Source of the DNA: Epiperipatus broadwayi
Lineage: Eukaryota; Onychophora; Udeonychophora; Euonychophora; Peripatidae
Length of the DNA: 64,000 nucleotides
Direction: 5' to 3'
NCBI GenBank assembly: GCA_028023455.1
Contig: JAQFVV010013329.1
Location: 91,960 to 155,959 of the forward strand
Shown: positions 15,326 to 32,438 of the stretch, in pieces
Position numbering within the stretch: the stretch's first letter is position 1
Layout: every line of letters begins with the position of its first letter
The notes under the pieces: model-generated
Seen by the model: the letters and a program-made list of their open reading frames with translations, nothing else
Told to the model about the DNA's origin: nothing
Databases searched by the model: none
Translations under genes and position numbers: made by a program

Positions 15326-16791
15326 ACAGAGCATCTTTACAAAAGCCGAATACCATTGTATATACCCGTCAACCTCTTCTCCTCCTAGAAACTTCACTAA
15401 CATTAAGCTGCACAAGCCTGATAAACCTTTGAGACTTATGATTGATTTTGGCAAGGCATACTATTTCAACACGGCAGTTTTGGTCAATCGCTGGCTTATT
15501 GACATATTAGGCTTTGGCGATTACACCATTAAATCATCGTTCATGTTTGTAGGAAAAATTAAACACATGTTTATACCAGCTAATTTTAAAATTGCATCAT
15601 TTGATGTGGCAGAGCTATATGGCTCCATTGATTGTAAAAATCTATCGAAATAGACAACGATAAATTAATTGCAAGAAACTGCCCACCTACATGTGCCAAA
15701 TTCATCATCAATTTTTTAAAATTGCTTTATTTAAATATAATTGCTGTTTTCAGAGATAAGTGGTTTAGTATGAACACGGATGGCTGATGGGCCTCCAACT
15801 TAGTGGTTATAATGGCAAGCATTGTACTTGAGTATTACGAGAAGCTAATACTACCTGCCTTCTTCATGTCAAACCCACATATGATATATACGTGCTACAT
15901 TGATGACATATTTGTTGCTGCCCCAGACGACATCATCTCTAACCTTCACAATATCCTCCATAATGATACCAAACTTATTTTTACTACTACTTGGGAAAAC
16001 CAAGACAAACAGGTCAAATACCTTGACATATGTGTTAGCAAAAACATAGATAAGCTGGACTACCAAATGGTAGTCACACCTTTGGAAGTAAGAGGCTTGA
16101 CAAACCCCAAATCTTACTCACTTCACTCACACAAACTTGCAGTCCTCTCTTCATTCATGTTTAGGAACCATAACTTGTGCAAATATGAGGCAGATAAAAG
16201 AAAAAATCTCATTAATTATATAACTGACTTAAAGAAAATTGGACATACTTATTCATCCATCAACAGAAAAGTCAACAATTTTTTCGATAAAATAAACCAC
16301 AACCACAAGAAAGAAAACAAACCAAGAATCTTAATCCCATCCATTCACTCTACAGCTAAAAGCCTTATCAATCAACTATCATGTGACTTTGAAGTCACTT
16401 TCCGTTCACCTCCCAACACCAAAAGACAGATAAATCATACCAAAGACAGGATCAAACCTGAACTCACCCCTCAAATTGTGTACAAAATTACCTGCCCCCA
16501 AAGAAATTTCATGGCAACATATTATGGAGAGACCATAACATTGCCACCAGAGTAGCTCAACACCGATACCTTTACAATAAAACCAAAAAAAAGTATGAAA
16601 GTAATTCAATTTTTGTCGAACACGAAAGAAACTCTGGACATGCTTTTCTACCTACCACAGCCAGTGTCATTTGCTCAGAAACAAACAACACCAAACGTAA
16701 AGTTAAGAAAGCTTACTTCATTGCGGCTGACCCATCGGCAATCAACAGAAGAGAGGCCTGCTATTCCCTATCTCGTAAATGGTCCACATAA
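15325..16791 (+). pseudogene. PLE1 plus-half polyprotein, 5'-truncated
   Basis: It begins at the palindrome junction, so the N-terminal region is missing. It is readable as 15429-15653 (MRLMIDFGKAYYFN onward) and then, after a frameshift around 15640-15800 that removes the GLPLSV region, as 15803-16555 with CYIDDIFVAA intact. Another frameshift falls inside the GIY-YIG motif after YYGET. The remainder continues in another frame to the TAA at 16789-16791. The residue matching the GIY-YIG glutamate of the minus half (MEAYFI) is lysine here (KKAYFI). This half is clearly dead. Confidence 0.8.
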
Positions 16792-16916
16792 CATCTGCAT
16801 ATAAATTTGCATAAAATTTGCATAGTGTTACAGTTATTAACAGAATAACTTGCCATGAATATGGGACTGTAGACTGTCCTGAAAGCGCTTGGTAGCAAAT
16901 ATTTTGACAATTTATT

Positions 16917-17007
16917 AATAGCTTCATTAACTGTGCGCAAAGCATATATATATATATATTAATAATAGCTTCATTAACTGTGCGCAAAGCATATATATAT
17001 ATATATT
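16917..17007 (+). repeat. Tandem duplication of the PLE1 3' end (about 45 bp x 2)
   Basis: The unit 'aatagcttcattaactgtg' followed by 'cgcaaagc' and a (AT)n tract occurs twice in succession, the second copy abutting the target duplication. Short tandem repeats at PLE ends are consistent with slippage during target-primed reverse transcription. Confidence 0.75.
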
Positions 17008-17021
17008 AATAATGATGATAG
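17008..17021 (+). repeat. Right target-site duplication of the PLE1 pair
   Basis: Exact repeat of 13107-13120 (aataatgatgatag); LINE-A ORF1 sequence resumes immediately after it. Confidence 0.85.
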
Positions 17022-17502
17022 TATTATTGGGGAAAATCTAGATTCTTCATTAAGGTTGGAGGGAAAAGTGTAGCTTAAGATAAATAATACAAAAGTAAAT
17101 GAAAAAAGGGACTGATATACAAATGCATGTGGTTAAAGCTTTAGAAAAAATATGGACCAACACACATTGGAAAAATATTGTGGATGGGAAGCAATATTAT
17201 GAAGAGAATATGAATTTGGATGAAGAACTGGAATTATCTAAAAAAACCAAAGAACTAGGAACAATACGAATATTGAGATTACTCAGACAATAATGCCTAA
17301 TATGCAGCAAGTTACTCAGGTTAATAGTGAACCGAAGAGAAAGCCAGGAAGACCCTCAAACAACAGGAAAAAAGCTAAAATTAGGAGAGATTATGTTTGA
17401 TGACACAGGAGAATGGTATCAAATGGACAGATATACTGAAGTTGAAACTGAAAGTGAGTTCAAAGTTGCCCAAGATTTACAATTGATAGACAGCCTAAAA
17501 TA
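17022..17502 (+). pseudogene. LINE-A ORF1, 3' part after the PLE1 insertion
   Basis: Continuation of the acidic/charged C-terminal region of ORF1. A 64-codon stretch at 17099-17293 is readable, rich in Lys and Glu with no known motif, and further fragments run to about 17502. An AT-rich gap of some 60 bases then precedes the ORF2 start at 17563. Frame breaks are present, so exact protein limits are uncertain. Confidence 0.5.
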
Positions 17503-17562
17503 AGGATAATTAAAGATAAAGTAAATTTAAATAAATTCAAAGTAAATAGTAAATCTTTATAA

Positions 17563-20500
17563 ATGAAAATTAAACTTGCTTCTTTTAATGTACGAGGTTT
17601 GAATTCAATAAAAAATATTTAAGTTGAAACAATGGATCAAGGAAACAATACCTCATATAATGGGACTTCTTGAAACCAAAATTTATGCAGGGTCACAAAT
17701 TGATCCAGCAAAATTTGTAAATAGTGAGGGCTTTGTTGCATGTTCAAGAAACTCTACCTCTCCATCAGCCGGGACAGGTCTTTTGATAGCTACTGCTTGC
17801 CAGTTTACCTATTTTCAAATCATATGCATTGATGCAAATCTATTAATCATTACTTTATTTCACAAAATAATTAAAATAAATGTAATCTTTGTTTATATGT
17901 CATTGCTAAAATATAAAATAAATACAATAATTGCCACAATTAATTCAACTCTGGGATCTATAGCTAATCCAACAATTTTAGTGGAGACTGCAATGTAACA
18001 TATGATGAGTTTGTAAATAAGTGGATACATAAATTATCAATTCCATTGATGAGTGCAAAGGGTTTCTTACCTGAAGATGCTGTTTCATTTCATAATGGCC
18101 GATTTTCAACTTTAATTGATCTTTGTTTTTACTCTCCAGTGTTTCATAAGCTAATAAGCATGGAGTTAATCCCATCAGAAATTTCTGATCACTCAGCTCA
18201 GTTCATATCAATTGACCTCAGTAATATACAAGTCTCTAGACTGCAATTAATTAGAACAATAAAAATGTTGATTCCAACCTTAACACCCAAATTTATTTTT
18301 TCAGATACTTAAATTATGTGGAATAAGATTCTTTCAATTACCTTTAACCCAATACAGCAATATTTAGCTTACATTAATATCTTGTCATTTAACATTAATC
18401 ATATACTGAAAAATCAGCTACCTCCCTCAGGGTTGTTGAAGCTTGCAGAACAAATTCATTAACATATTGTGTTCATAACCCCTAATCAACACAAGCAGAA
18501 ATGTATACATATACTAACAAATGCTTATAACAATGTATGTGAAACACTGAAGAGCTATTTAAGAAGTAAAAAAAGGAGAATATGCCTAATGCATGACCAC
18601 ACATGGACTCGACAAGGTATTAGATGGGCATTAGGGAGGGGACCTGAAATCAAAGTGCCATTAGCAATTAAAATAAACAATGAAACATTTACTGGAAATA
18701 ATATGATCCTACCAATTCTTAACTATTTTAAAGATAAGCTGGGACCAGGAAAATTGATACAATACCATCCAAATGTATTTAGAATGGCGGAGACTGAATC
18801 ACCATATACCATAGATGATTTTATAATGAAAATGAATAAAATGGACAACAACTGAAGCCCAGAAAACCCTGGAATTCCACTGTTCATATAAAAACACCTT
18901 GACAAGCTGACTAGAAAATGCCTGTGTCAGCTGGCAAATTATTTATCACAGAGAATAATAACAATGGAAAGATTTAATACAATCGTGATGGTGCTGTTTA
19001 ATAAAAAAAGAAGCACATTTCTTTGTTATCAGAGATAAGGTCAATATCAATGGGTCCATTGCCCATAAAGATTTTAGAGAAAGTAATTAAAGATAAAATA
19101 GAACCATTTATTTTACCGATGATTTCACTAGCTCAATTTGCTAAAAAACATTCATCTACCCCACAAGCTGCTATGTTATTTAAGGCTATTTTGACACCAG
19201 TTAGAGAAAAGAAAAGATATGGCCTGATTGTTTTACATCTGGATATTTCTTTGGCTTTTGACAATATTGATATATCTATACTGTTGAGATTATTGAATGA
19301 CACCGAAATGCCAAAATCACATATATATGTTATAACAAATTTATTCTTAAATCGTGAGTTCACATTACTCTAAATGGCAGAAATTCACCAGTTTTCACAC
19401 TAGCTAAATCACTTTCACAAGGGTCCACACTTAGTGTCATCTTATTTATTTTATATATAAATCCCCTTCTTCTCCAATTACAACAGGCATATGAGGGAAT
19501 GGAGATCCTGTGAGCAAGTCAAAAATTGACCTGCATTGCATACATGGATGATATTACAGTTTTCCTGAAATCAAAAAGGCAGATAGCAAAACTACAGATG
19601 ATTTTAGAAGAATACTCAAAGGAATTTAAACTAACTTTCAATCCAGTAAAAACAGCAGCATGGACAATATTCACGGGAAGGCCATGTACATCCACTTTCC
19701 AAGCAAAGCCAGGCTCATTCCTTGGATTTCCATTCCATCTAGGGACTACTGGAATGAGATGTCATTTGCAGAACAAATTGAAAAATAAAATACAGCAAAT
19801 ATCAGACTCTTGAGCCAATACCTATATGTCAGTATATTCTAAGATTCTATTTTTTAATAGTTTGATGATAACTAAGATAGTTTACTTTATGCCGTGTTTG
19901 CTTTCTCAAAAGCTTTTATCTCCAAAATTAAGACCATTTGCAATCAGCTACTATGGTCAGGGAAAGTTGTGGCAATATCAATGGCAAAACTATGTCAGAC
20001 ACTAAATAAAAATGTTTTGGGTTTACATGATATTGGTATTTTTGACAAACAGTGAATGAGGAACAATATAATTGATATTGTTAAACAATTTCCAAAAATT
20101 AAGCAGCTCATAGAGTTCATTCCAACTGATATACCACCACCAAATAATTATCTTATTTTTAACAATTAATATATCATTGTAAAACAGAACCAAATATCCC
20201 AGAGCAATTTATTAATAAGTACAAATACTGGGAAATTAATGAACTAATACATGAAGATAATAACACAATTGCTTTGGAACCAATACTGGGAATTAATAAT
20301 AAACAACTAGTTAAAAGGTATAAATGATGGGCCTTAGAAACAAAGTTTTCCAATTTTCTAATAAAACTTAACTTATCTGCATTACCTACCACACATTTTC
20401 TTTGCCATAAAAGACGGTATATGCCAATTGATTTCTTTTGTGGGTTATGCCATCGAGCTGAGGAAACCCTATCACATCTGCTATATCATTTTGAGGGACT

Positions 20501-20790
20501 TACGCAGATAAGAAATCTCATAACTAGCAATTACAGAAAGTCTAATGTAACAATGCATCAATTAATTTCTGCATTTAGAGAGGGATTAACACTAAGTGTT
20601 AGGGCAGCAACCTTTGTGCTATATGCATACTGGTGTACTAGATGCACTTTCCTAATTGGTAACAATTCTAGAAGGCATCCAGCTACTTTTTCAAATAAAC
20701 TTGCAATGATACAGAAAAGGGATGACACTGGCCAGACCTGACATTTATGCAGCAACCTGGTCATTACTTAAGATTAGATCTATTTTATAG
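17563..20790 (+). pseudogene. LINE-A copy 1 ORF2 (APE endonuclease + RT + Cys/His C-terminus)
   Basis: The start is at ATG 17563: the first residues MKIKLASFNVRGLNS carry the Asn of the APE-type endonuclease, and GLLETK supplies the metal-binding Glu. A one-base break separates these two pieces near 17617. The RT fragments are 19023-19373 (LHLDISLAFDNID, motif A) and 19526-19813 (CIAYMDDITVFL, catalytic motif C). The C-terminal part at 20421-20741 has CGLCHRAEETLSHLLYH; the final Cys of the expected CX2C...HX4C motif is Phe here (HF instead of HC), whereas copy 2 keeps it. Many stops and frameshifts make it inactive. The enzyme would nick target DNA and prime reverse transcription there. Confidence 0.75.
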
Positions 20791-21113
20791 TGACAGACAT
20801 GATAAAACTCTTAGGAACTGGTATAGTGTGTTTTTTTTTTGAAAACCTGAAATCTTGCAACATCAGTGAATTTTGGGAATAGGATACACTTGAGAGTTGA
20901 ACATTGTAAATTGGGAAAATTAAACATTATATAGAAACTTAGAAGGATATGCATGGCAAATTAGCAACAAGGACAATTTGGCAACAATTTTTTCACTTCT
21001 GTTATAATTGATTGATTTGCTAATGGGGTTCAAATGTAATGGACAATCCAGGATATTATATGTAGACTAATTATGTAAATGCAAAATTTGTAATTTTTGA
21101 GACAATATTTTGA

Positions 21114-25346
<4,233 letters not shown>

Positions 25347-25483
25347 CAAAATATAAATGTTTTTTTTTTTAAGTGTCATAGCATTGGCCGGCATGCGAAC
25401 CCGTAACCTGAGCAACTTCCTGCAAGTGCAAGGCAGTCGCGTTGACCTCTCGACCACCAATGCAAGACAAAATACAAATGTTT
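25347..25483 (-). mobile_element. Retroposed tRNA-like unit with poly-A tail and target duplication
   Basis: On the minus strand, 25463-25381 begins GCATTGG and ends CCAATGC, a perfect 7-bp acceptor-type stem. Between them are a GGTCGAGAGGTCAACGCG D-arm-like stretch, an anticodon-like hairpin (CTGC...GCAG with GCA in the loop), a long variable region and GGGTTCGCATGCC, a B-box-like T-arm. T- and D-stems have mismatches, so a working tRNA is unlikely. It is followed on the minus strand by a short linker and about 11 A residues (25370-25360). The flanks 25347-25362 (caaaatataaatgttt) and 25468-25483 (caaaatacaaatgttt) form a 16-bp target duplication with one mismatch. Together these show LINE-assisted retroposition of a tRNA-derived RNA. 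It could be a minimal SINE or a tRNA retropseudogene. Confidence 0.75.
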
Positions 25484-25934
25484 ATTGGTACAAAGTCGCA
25501 ATTAAACATACATTTAAAATTGTAATTAATTTTATGATCCGGATTCTATTAATTTAATTAATCAAGTATCAGAGTAATTCATACATTTCTTATATCATTT
25601 ATTGCCTGATGGATTTTATGTACTGAATTCAAGTTTTCTTGCATTAGGAATTATGTAATCCCATGAGTTGATTTTCCATTCTTTTGAGGTTCACTTTAAA
25701 ATATGTGTTCATTATAATATTTTAAAAAAAACATTTAGTAAAGATTTATTCACAACTTATTCCATTTAAAAATAGTTAACAGGAGTAGATGCTCAATATA
25801 ATGGACATTAAAAGTAATTTCAAGGAAAGTTTATTTAATATTTCTTTATTCTCATATCCATTAGGTTATTTTGACTAGAGTTTTCAACTTTCTTTTTACC
25901 ACAATTCTCTCACGAGAACGCAAAAGTTTTACTT

Positions 25935-25935
<1 letters not shown>
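25484..25935. other. AT-rich non-coding stretch
   Basis: Nothing recognised. Confidence 0.6.

Positions 25936-26033
<98 letters not shown>
25936..26033. repeat. (AAT)n microsatellite
   Basis: About 32 units. No LINE-A 3' end adjoins it on either side. Confidence 0.97.
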
Positions 26034-26138
26034 TGTAGACAATATAAATTATTCTTTTGAATTTATTATGTCTTTGATGAAATAATTGTAGAAAATATAA
26101 ATTATTCTTTTGAATTTATTATGTCTTTGATGAAATAA
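26033..26138 (+). repeat. 53-bp tandem duplication next to (AAT)n
   Basis: Two copies of a 53-base unit (26033-26085 and 26086-26138) differing at one base (gac/gaa after 'ttgta'). Confidence 0.9.
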
Positions 26139-27559
26139 AATATAATTATAACATGTCTATACAAGTATTTAAAAGTAAGCATTTGAAGTAGAATAAAATA
26201 TGAAAGTTTGTAATAAGGTCCATTCAAATTCTAAGAACCCATTTTTCCAGATAGAATTAATAAGAAAAGTTTGCAACACAGTGATCCATCCAAATTTAAT
26301 AAGTAAGTTATTTTAAAAAAAAAGTATCAATAAAAATCTGTACCTGAAACTTTCTCTGATGTGTAAATCGAAGCTTCCAAATTGGACATGGTGAATTAAG
26401 CATGGTGTATTGATTCTCTAGTTAAATTGGTAAAATATTGGCTGTACAAAGGAGACAAGTGTGCATATTAATCTTGTAGTGCTTCATTAATAAGTTACAA
26501 AATATACACTTAAAAAAACAAATAAATTTAGTCAGATTATAGACTGAAAAACGGAATTAGTGCTAGCTCACTTAGCACAAGATTTTTAGAGAAAATCCCA
26601 GCCCAAAATATGAGCTTATTTTTATTGAATTTATCCACCAATCACCCTTTGACATAAATATTTACACTTTGACCTATGTTATTAAATTGTAATTGGTTTG
26701 TTAACTTTAGTCTGGACATTAATTATTCACAAACCTTTTCTTACTAGATGTGATTAAGAAATTTTTATGTTTTGAACAAAAATGTAAAAAAAAAAATGGT
26801 GGAAAATTTTACTGAAAATAAAAATGATTTCAATAAAAATGAATGGATTAAATTTTGACTAAAGATGTATGAGTGAAAATAATAATGGATTTATTTAAAA
26901 CCAAGTTAAAATAATAACTCTCTCAATACACTATCGAATGATATACTGTATGATGTATAAGACTTTAGAATTGTATGCATAATTTAAATTATATACATCA
27001 CACACATATGCATGCACATATAAATAATAAATACTAGTGATGTACCTATTGTTACTTTAATTACTATTAAACTTATTTCACAATCTGTTTGAAATTTGAA
27101 GAACTACCTTTCCATATAATAAAATATTAAGTAATAACTCTCCTTAGCAAGTTAAATTTTCTAATCCTGATATCAACTTTCACTTTTAAAATATTGTTGA
27201 TTCAATTTTTATCTATACTCTTTTAAAAAATGTACTGTTTTAAAGTTTTATAATGAGCATCAGACATTCAACTTCCTTCCCTCTCTATACTTATGCATTG
27301 TAATTTTTGAAAAAGTACAAACATATTTTATGTTTATATGTTATATATTCGGGATTTAAGATCTTTTCTAAAAACAAAATATCAACTTTTATTAAACTTA
27401 AATCTTTGAAAAAAAATGTCTTCTTAGACTATTTAAAAATTAATATTACACTGAATATACTGCTTTTTAGTTTTTCCATGGATGAAACTAATGGTCACAA
27501 TATATACATTCAATCAATCTTTTTATATGTTTACAAAAATGAGGATTACCTGTTATAAA
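26139..27559. other. AT-rich non-coding stretch
   Basis: No gene recognised. The 83-codon frame at 27307-27558 is Lys/Ile/Phe/Asn-rich, as expected by chance in such AT-rich DNA, with no motif. Confidence 0.6.
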
Positions 27560-28425
27560 TTTCAGTGCTAATTTTAAAACCTGCATGATTTAATTATGCA
27601 TATTAGCATTTTTTATATTTTAATTATCTATGCTTTTTATATGTTAATAATATGTGATTCTTTTTATGTTTCTAAATTGTTTACATTTTGCCTTTTTTAT
27701 GCGATCTCATGTGTTCATTAATGCATGTTAGCTTTTTTATATTTTTAATTTTTTTTTTGCAATCTCAAATCTATGTGTTGATATTATAGTCACATGTCTC
27801 GAGTTCTAAATCTTGAACGTTTTGGCTTTTTTTTTTTTTTTTATTATGCAATCTCAGATCAATTTTAAATTGTTTACATTTTATCTTTTTTTTTTTACTT
27901 ATGTCATCTCATATCTATTTTGTAAAGTTTTCACATTTATATGTGTTGCTTTTAATTGATATTATAGTCACATGACCCATATTCTAAATTTTTCACATTT
28001 TGCCCTTTTTTTTTTTTTTGTTTATTATTATGCAATCACATATCTATTTTGTAAAGTTTTGCTTGACCAGATTTTTAATTGTTTTAAATTTTGGCTTTTT
28101 TTTATTGTGTGATTTCTTGTCTTTTTTTTTTTTTTTCAAGTTCTACATTTTTTACCTTTTGACTTTTTTCTAATTTATGTGATTTCATATCTATTTTGTA
28201 ATGTTTGCTTGACCAGATTTTGCTTTTAATTGATATTGTAGTCATGTGACCCGAGTTGTAAATATTTTATGTTTTGGCATTTTTTCCAAGTTAGTCACAT
28301 GAACTGAGTTCTAATTTTTTTTTTGCATTTTTCATACATTTTTTTATCACTTAAATGTGTCAGATGATGTTTTTGGTTATTTTTAAAATTCAAAATTGTG
28401 GAGATCACATGCTAAAAGAATACCT
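27560..28425 (-). repeat. Dispersed repeat R1, copy 3 (minus), expanded modular part
   Basis: The reverse complement begins at about 28425 with the same boundary phrase as copy 1 ('atctccacaattttgaattt' against 'atctccaccattttgaattt'). It then runs through repeated modules: a 'gtcacatgaccc(g)agtt' phrase, 'ttgcttgaccagatttt', and 'tctattttgtaaagtttt', each separated by long T runs on the plus strand. Copy 3 has about 860 bases where copy 1 has about 450, so internal modules of roughly 70-150 bases were duplicated. No coding capacity. Confidence 0.7.
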
Positions 28426-30695
28426 AATTATATATTGATATATATATAAATAAGTGGAAGTAGTATCAACTGGTGTAGTTTGTTCATATTGCATATATAA
28501 GACTTTAATAAGCAATTAAAGGGTCATCCTTCTAAAAAAAGGTTATTAAAAACCTGACAGAAAAGAGCCTCTGTAGAAAAATATATAGTATTCTGAAATG
28601 TTTTTTAATAATTTGGTTATTTAAAAACATACTTGCTCCAATGCATTTAAATATATAATTAAAGAAAAAAATGTTACATTTATGACATAGATATGAACAT
28701 AATGTGGAAAAAAATAGACCTTAATTTTTTTTCTTATCAAACCATAAACATTTTTGGCAACACCTTTATAAGATTCTAATGTATGTGATTTCAGAATTAA
28801 GTGTGGGTAAAATAAAACCTTTAATTAGAATACAGAATCCATAGTAAGTAAATATGAAAAAAAAATATTTGAAAGTACGTTTGGTGTGACTGGATTTATT
28901 AAAAGATTAAAATGCAGTATATGCATGTTAAATATATAAAATAAAAATCATAATGTACATTTCATTTACTTAATCTTTCTAAAAATGATGATGAAATCTA
29001 TAATTGTATATTGTAATGATAAAAATTTAAATGACTTTTTTTTTGTATTCTGAATTAAGTCAGTTTCATAAACATGTATAAAGTCTGTCTAATTATTGTA
29101 TTGGTCTCTTATGTAAAAATCTGAGAACTATTATTCATCAATTTCATTTCTAATCTGTTTCTATTCATAAAATATTAATCTAAATTGCACAGAATTGTTT
29201 CAATTGAGCTTCTAAAAATTGAATACTTTTATATTAACATTAGTTAAATGTAACAAAAATTTACGAATACTGTTAATAACTGAAAATATAAAAAAAACAT
29301 TTGAAAAATCACTAATGGCAAAACAAAAGAATTATATTTCAACTAATCATTACGTAAATACTGGTTATTTTTTTCTTTTATGAAGTCTGATTATTCAGTT
29401 CTGTTTGATTTTCTTGGTCTAAATTTAAATATTTTAAATAAAAATCTAAATCTAGACTCATTATTAGTCAATATCATTTAAAAAGTAATTATAAAATCCA
29501 TAAAAAATTATGACATATAATTGCATTTTGTTCATATTAATGAATGTGTGTGATATGCAAATTATAGTCATTAGCGGTCAATATTATTCACTTGTCTTGA
29601 AGACCGGTCACTTTCCCATGCACATTTTTCTTGTAAAATTTAACATTTTACAAATCAAACTTTATATTTCGATAAAGTAATGTAAAATATTAATTATGAA
29701 TATGAAAAATTATGTTAAATATATTTATTTTTGTTCAAAATCAATTATGAATGTGTAAACTATTTTAATTTGATTTTTGACTTTGACATTTAGAAACACC
29801 TGGGGAACAATGGTCTGACTGACAGCCATCCAGACAAGGAAAAGAGGCTGTGCTATATAACAATATATAGCAATGAAATTTGATTTTTTTTTCAAAATAT
29901 ATGAACATATGTGGATGTTTTTATAACTAACATTTTAAATTTCAAATTTACTATAAAATAAGCATAACATGAAAAAATGTGACCAAAATTGGCCAAGAGG
30001 GGGCACAGTAACATTTAGTAAATGCAATAATAAGGAATGGGATTTTAAAACAGGATGCATTATAAACACAATTAAAAGGTGAAGGTTTAACCTTTTTAAT
30101 ATTCTTTACCTATAACATTTAATTTGATCTAAGAGTAGATATTTCTTCCAACTCAAATCAAAATATCCAATCCAACCATAATAATTCTATTATTCTGATA
30201 AAATAAAATACTAACCTAGATCAGACTTTTTTTAAATTATTCATTTGCAAAATAAATAAATAATTTTAATAAAACTAATCTTATCCATAAGAAATTTATA
30301 TATATATATATATTCAACTACTAAGCAAATAATGCGATAATCCCAATAAACATATTACATTTTATTAATTGACCATTATAAATGTTCTAATAAGTATGAA
30401 ATATTAACACAGCCAAATTGCTACACTTTAAATTATTCGATTATCATTCAACATAAATCATGACTTAGATAATTTTAGACCTTTGGTCTTCCATTAATTA
30501 AATAATAAATCATTAAGACAACATTTAACAAGCAATAATGCACAACCATTAATAAATATAATAGAGAGAAAATAACATTTAACAACAATAATAGCATTCT
30601 TCTTTTATAACTAATGGATTTAAAATATTTTATACTTTCTCCAAAATTTCCATTTCTAATATGCCTATTATATTATAATCAAAGTAATAAATCCC
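28426..30695. other. AT-rich non-coding stretch
   Basis: No gene recognised. A small GC-richer patch at about 29795-29860 has no motif I know. A short (TA)n lies at about 30298-30312. Confidence 0.55.
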
Positions 30696-30752
30696 ACATT
30701 TTTCTTTACACACACACACACATAAAAAGATCGAAAGAGCACATTTTTCTTT

Positions 30753-30799
<47 letters not shown>
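30696..30799. repeat. Duplicated (CA)n unit running into (TA)n
   Basis: The phrase 'cacatttttctttacacaca' occurs twice (about 30697 and 30741), the second ending in (CA)n then (TA)n. Simple-sequence expansion; the frames on both strands here are spurious. Confidence 0.85.
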
Positions 30800-30802
<3 letters not shown>

Positions 30803-31649
30803 TATGATAATATAATAATGCTTTATAAAATTGATATAATGAAAATAATATGTAATAATACCTCATCTTACCTATTAACTTGTTTTACTTGCGCGAAAGA
30901 ATATCAATTGCTTAAAAGAAAATAATTTACAACCTAAATATGTTCATTATTATATATGGGTGTGTGTGCGAAAATCTCTACAAATTAATAACTGCTTCGA
31001 ATACTTAAAATATAACATGAGTTTATTTACAAAAATATATATATGTAATTGATTAGACTACATCTTATCAACAAACTTATACTAGAACTTATATTGTCTT
31101 GAATTTAACATTTTGAATCTACTAATATTAAATACGTTATTTCATGTGTTGTTGTTTTTTTTTATGAATCACGAAGGAAAATGCAGTGATACGCAGACCA
31201 ACATAATTCGTTTCAAGAATGGGAGAAAGCTTTTATTGATTTTAATAAATCTATAATAAATCAATATATATGTTCCAAACTGAATTAAATTAATTTAGTA
31301 TATAGAAATAAGAATATATAGGCATTTTACCTTTCTCTCATCCTAAATCATGTACGTGTATATTTATATATATGCAAACAATCAAACAAAATTATTATTA
31401 CAATAACTTTTTTTAAACATAAACACATATAAAACTATGAGTCTTACAAAATAAAAGAAGACACATATTTTTACAAAAGAAACGAATATCATATTTATAT
31501 ATGACCTTTGTCTCTAATATTTTCCGATTAATATTTTCACTCTAATTATTTCTCCTTAGGTATTTTTTATTATTATTCACAGTTACCTTTCTATATATAA
31601 ATCTAATAAAGTATTCACAGAATATACACACATACTTTATATATGTTAC
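30800..31649. other. AT-rich non-coding stretch
   Basis: Nothing recognised. Confidence 0.55.
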
Positions 31650-31875
31650 TCAACATAACAGATCTAAATGCCAGAGTGCCTTGTTGCTATTAAGAATTGG
31701 ATAAACACATTTTCTCCTCATATATTTCTATTCACTGAAACTAATCTCACTTTCAATAGCTACACATATCCTCAAAAATTTCTATTCCATAATGCGTTTA
31801 TAATCAATATTATAACTGCTTACTTATATAAGAAAAAGGATTTAATATTATCTTTAATCAATCAACAACAATAAC
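31650..31875 (+). pseudogene. Possible LINE endonuclease relic
   Basis: A 68-codon frame (31668-31874) contains 'AIKNWINTFSPHIFLFTETNL', which resembles the APE-endonuclease region around the metal-binding Glu of non-LTR retrotransposons (I...I..W........I.FLxET). No other endonuclease or RT motif follows, and the downstream DNA is featureless. It differs from the endonucleases of LINE-A and LINE-B, so it would be a third family. The match is short and could be chance. Confidence 0.35.
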
Positions 31876-32274
31876 AATTCTTCCACTTCCATACTTCTCT
31901 GCCAAAAAATATAACAAATGGGAAAAAAAAATCTGGTGTCATCTTACCTATTACTTAAGTATAAAACAATACATAACTCGTGAGTATCTGACAATTCATT
32001 TTATGTTTTTCATTTTCTTCTTTTATTATTAGTATTAGTATTATTATTGGTAGAAATAGTGCAATCAACTGTAATAAATATTTCCTAATTGACTCTTATA
32101 TATTCTTAAATATTTTATTTTTTTAGAATATATACATATAATCATTAGTTTAGCGTCTGTTTAGTTTGACAAATCTCACTAAAAAATATAAAATATTACC
32201 GAAATCATTCTTTCAAAATAGTACACAATTTATACTAGAAATCTTTTTTTTTGATTCCTACAGTTTGTTTGCTG

Positions 32275-32438
32275 TTTAACAAATTTAAAATTTTAGTTTC
32301 ATTCTCTCTTTTTAATTATTTTTATTTTCTTCTAATAATCCATTATTTAACAAATTTAAAATTTTAGATATTCTTAACTTTCTTTCCACATTTATTCTCT
32401 CTTTTTTAATATTTTTCTTTTCTTCTAATAATCCATTT
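32275..32438 (+). repeat. Degenerate tandem duplication (about 70-90 bp x 2)
   Basis: The phrases 'aacaaatttaaaattttag' and 'ttcttctaataatccatt' each occur twice in the same order, with an insertion in the second unit. Confidence 0.8.

Larger units (their letters stand above)
13121..17007. mobile_element. PLE1: head-to-head inverted pair of Penelope-like elements inserted as one unit
   Basis: The minus half runs from about 15325 down to 13121 and the plus half from about 15325 to 17007. The inverted arms are about 13240-14810 and 15325-16930. The spacer 14811-15325 belongs to the longer minus half (N-terminal coding region), which the plus half lacks, so the plus half is 5'-truncated. Both 3' ends carry a 'ttcattaactgtgc' phrase followed by (TA)n. 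The pair is flanked by the 14-bp duplication at 13107-13120 and 17008-17021. PLEs encode an RT and a GIY-YIG endonuclease, and inverted or tandem partial copies are a known habit of the group. The arms differ by substitutions and a 48-bp in-frame indel, so they have diverged or came from different templates. Confidence 0.85.

Noticed and set aside
25357-25557. 66-codon plus-strand frame
   Set aside because: It runs antisense through the retroposed tRNA-like unit and its poly-A tail.
30614-30925. 103-codon frame with a possible membrane segment
   Set aside because: It crosses duplicated (CA)n(TA)n simple sequence and has no homologous or conserved feature.
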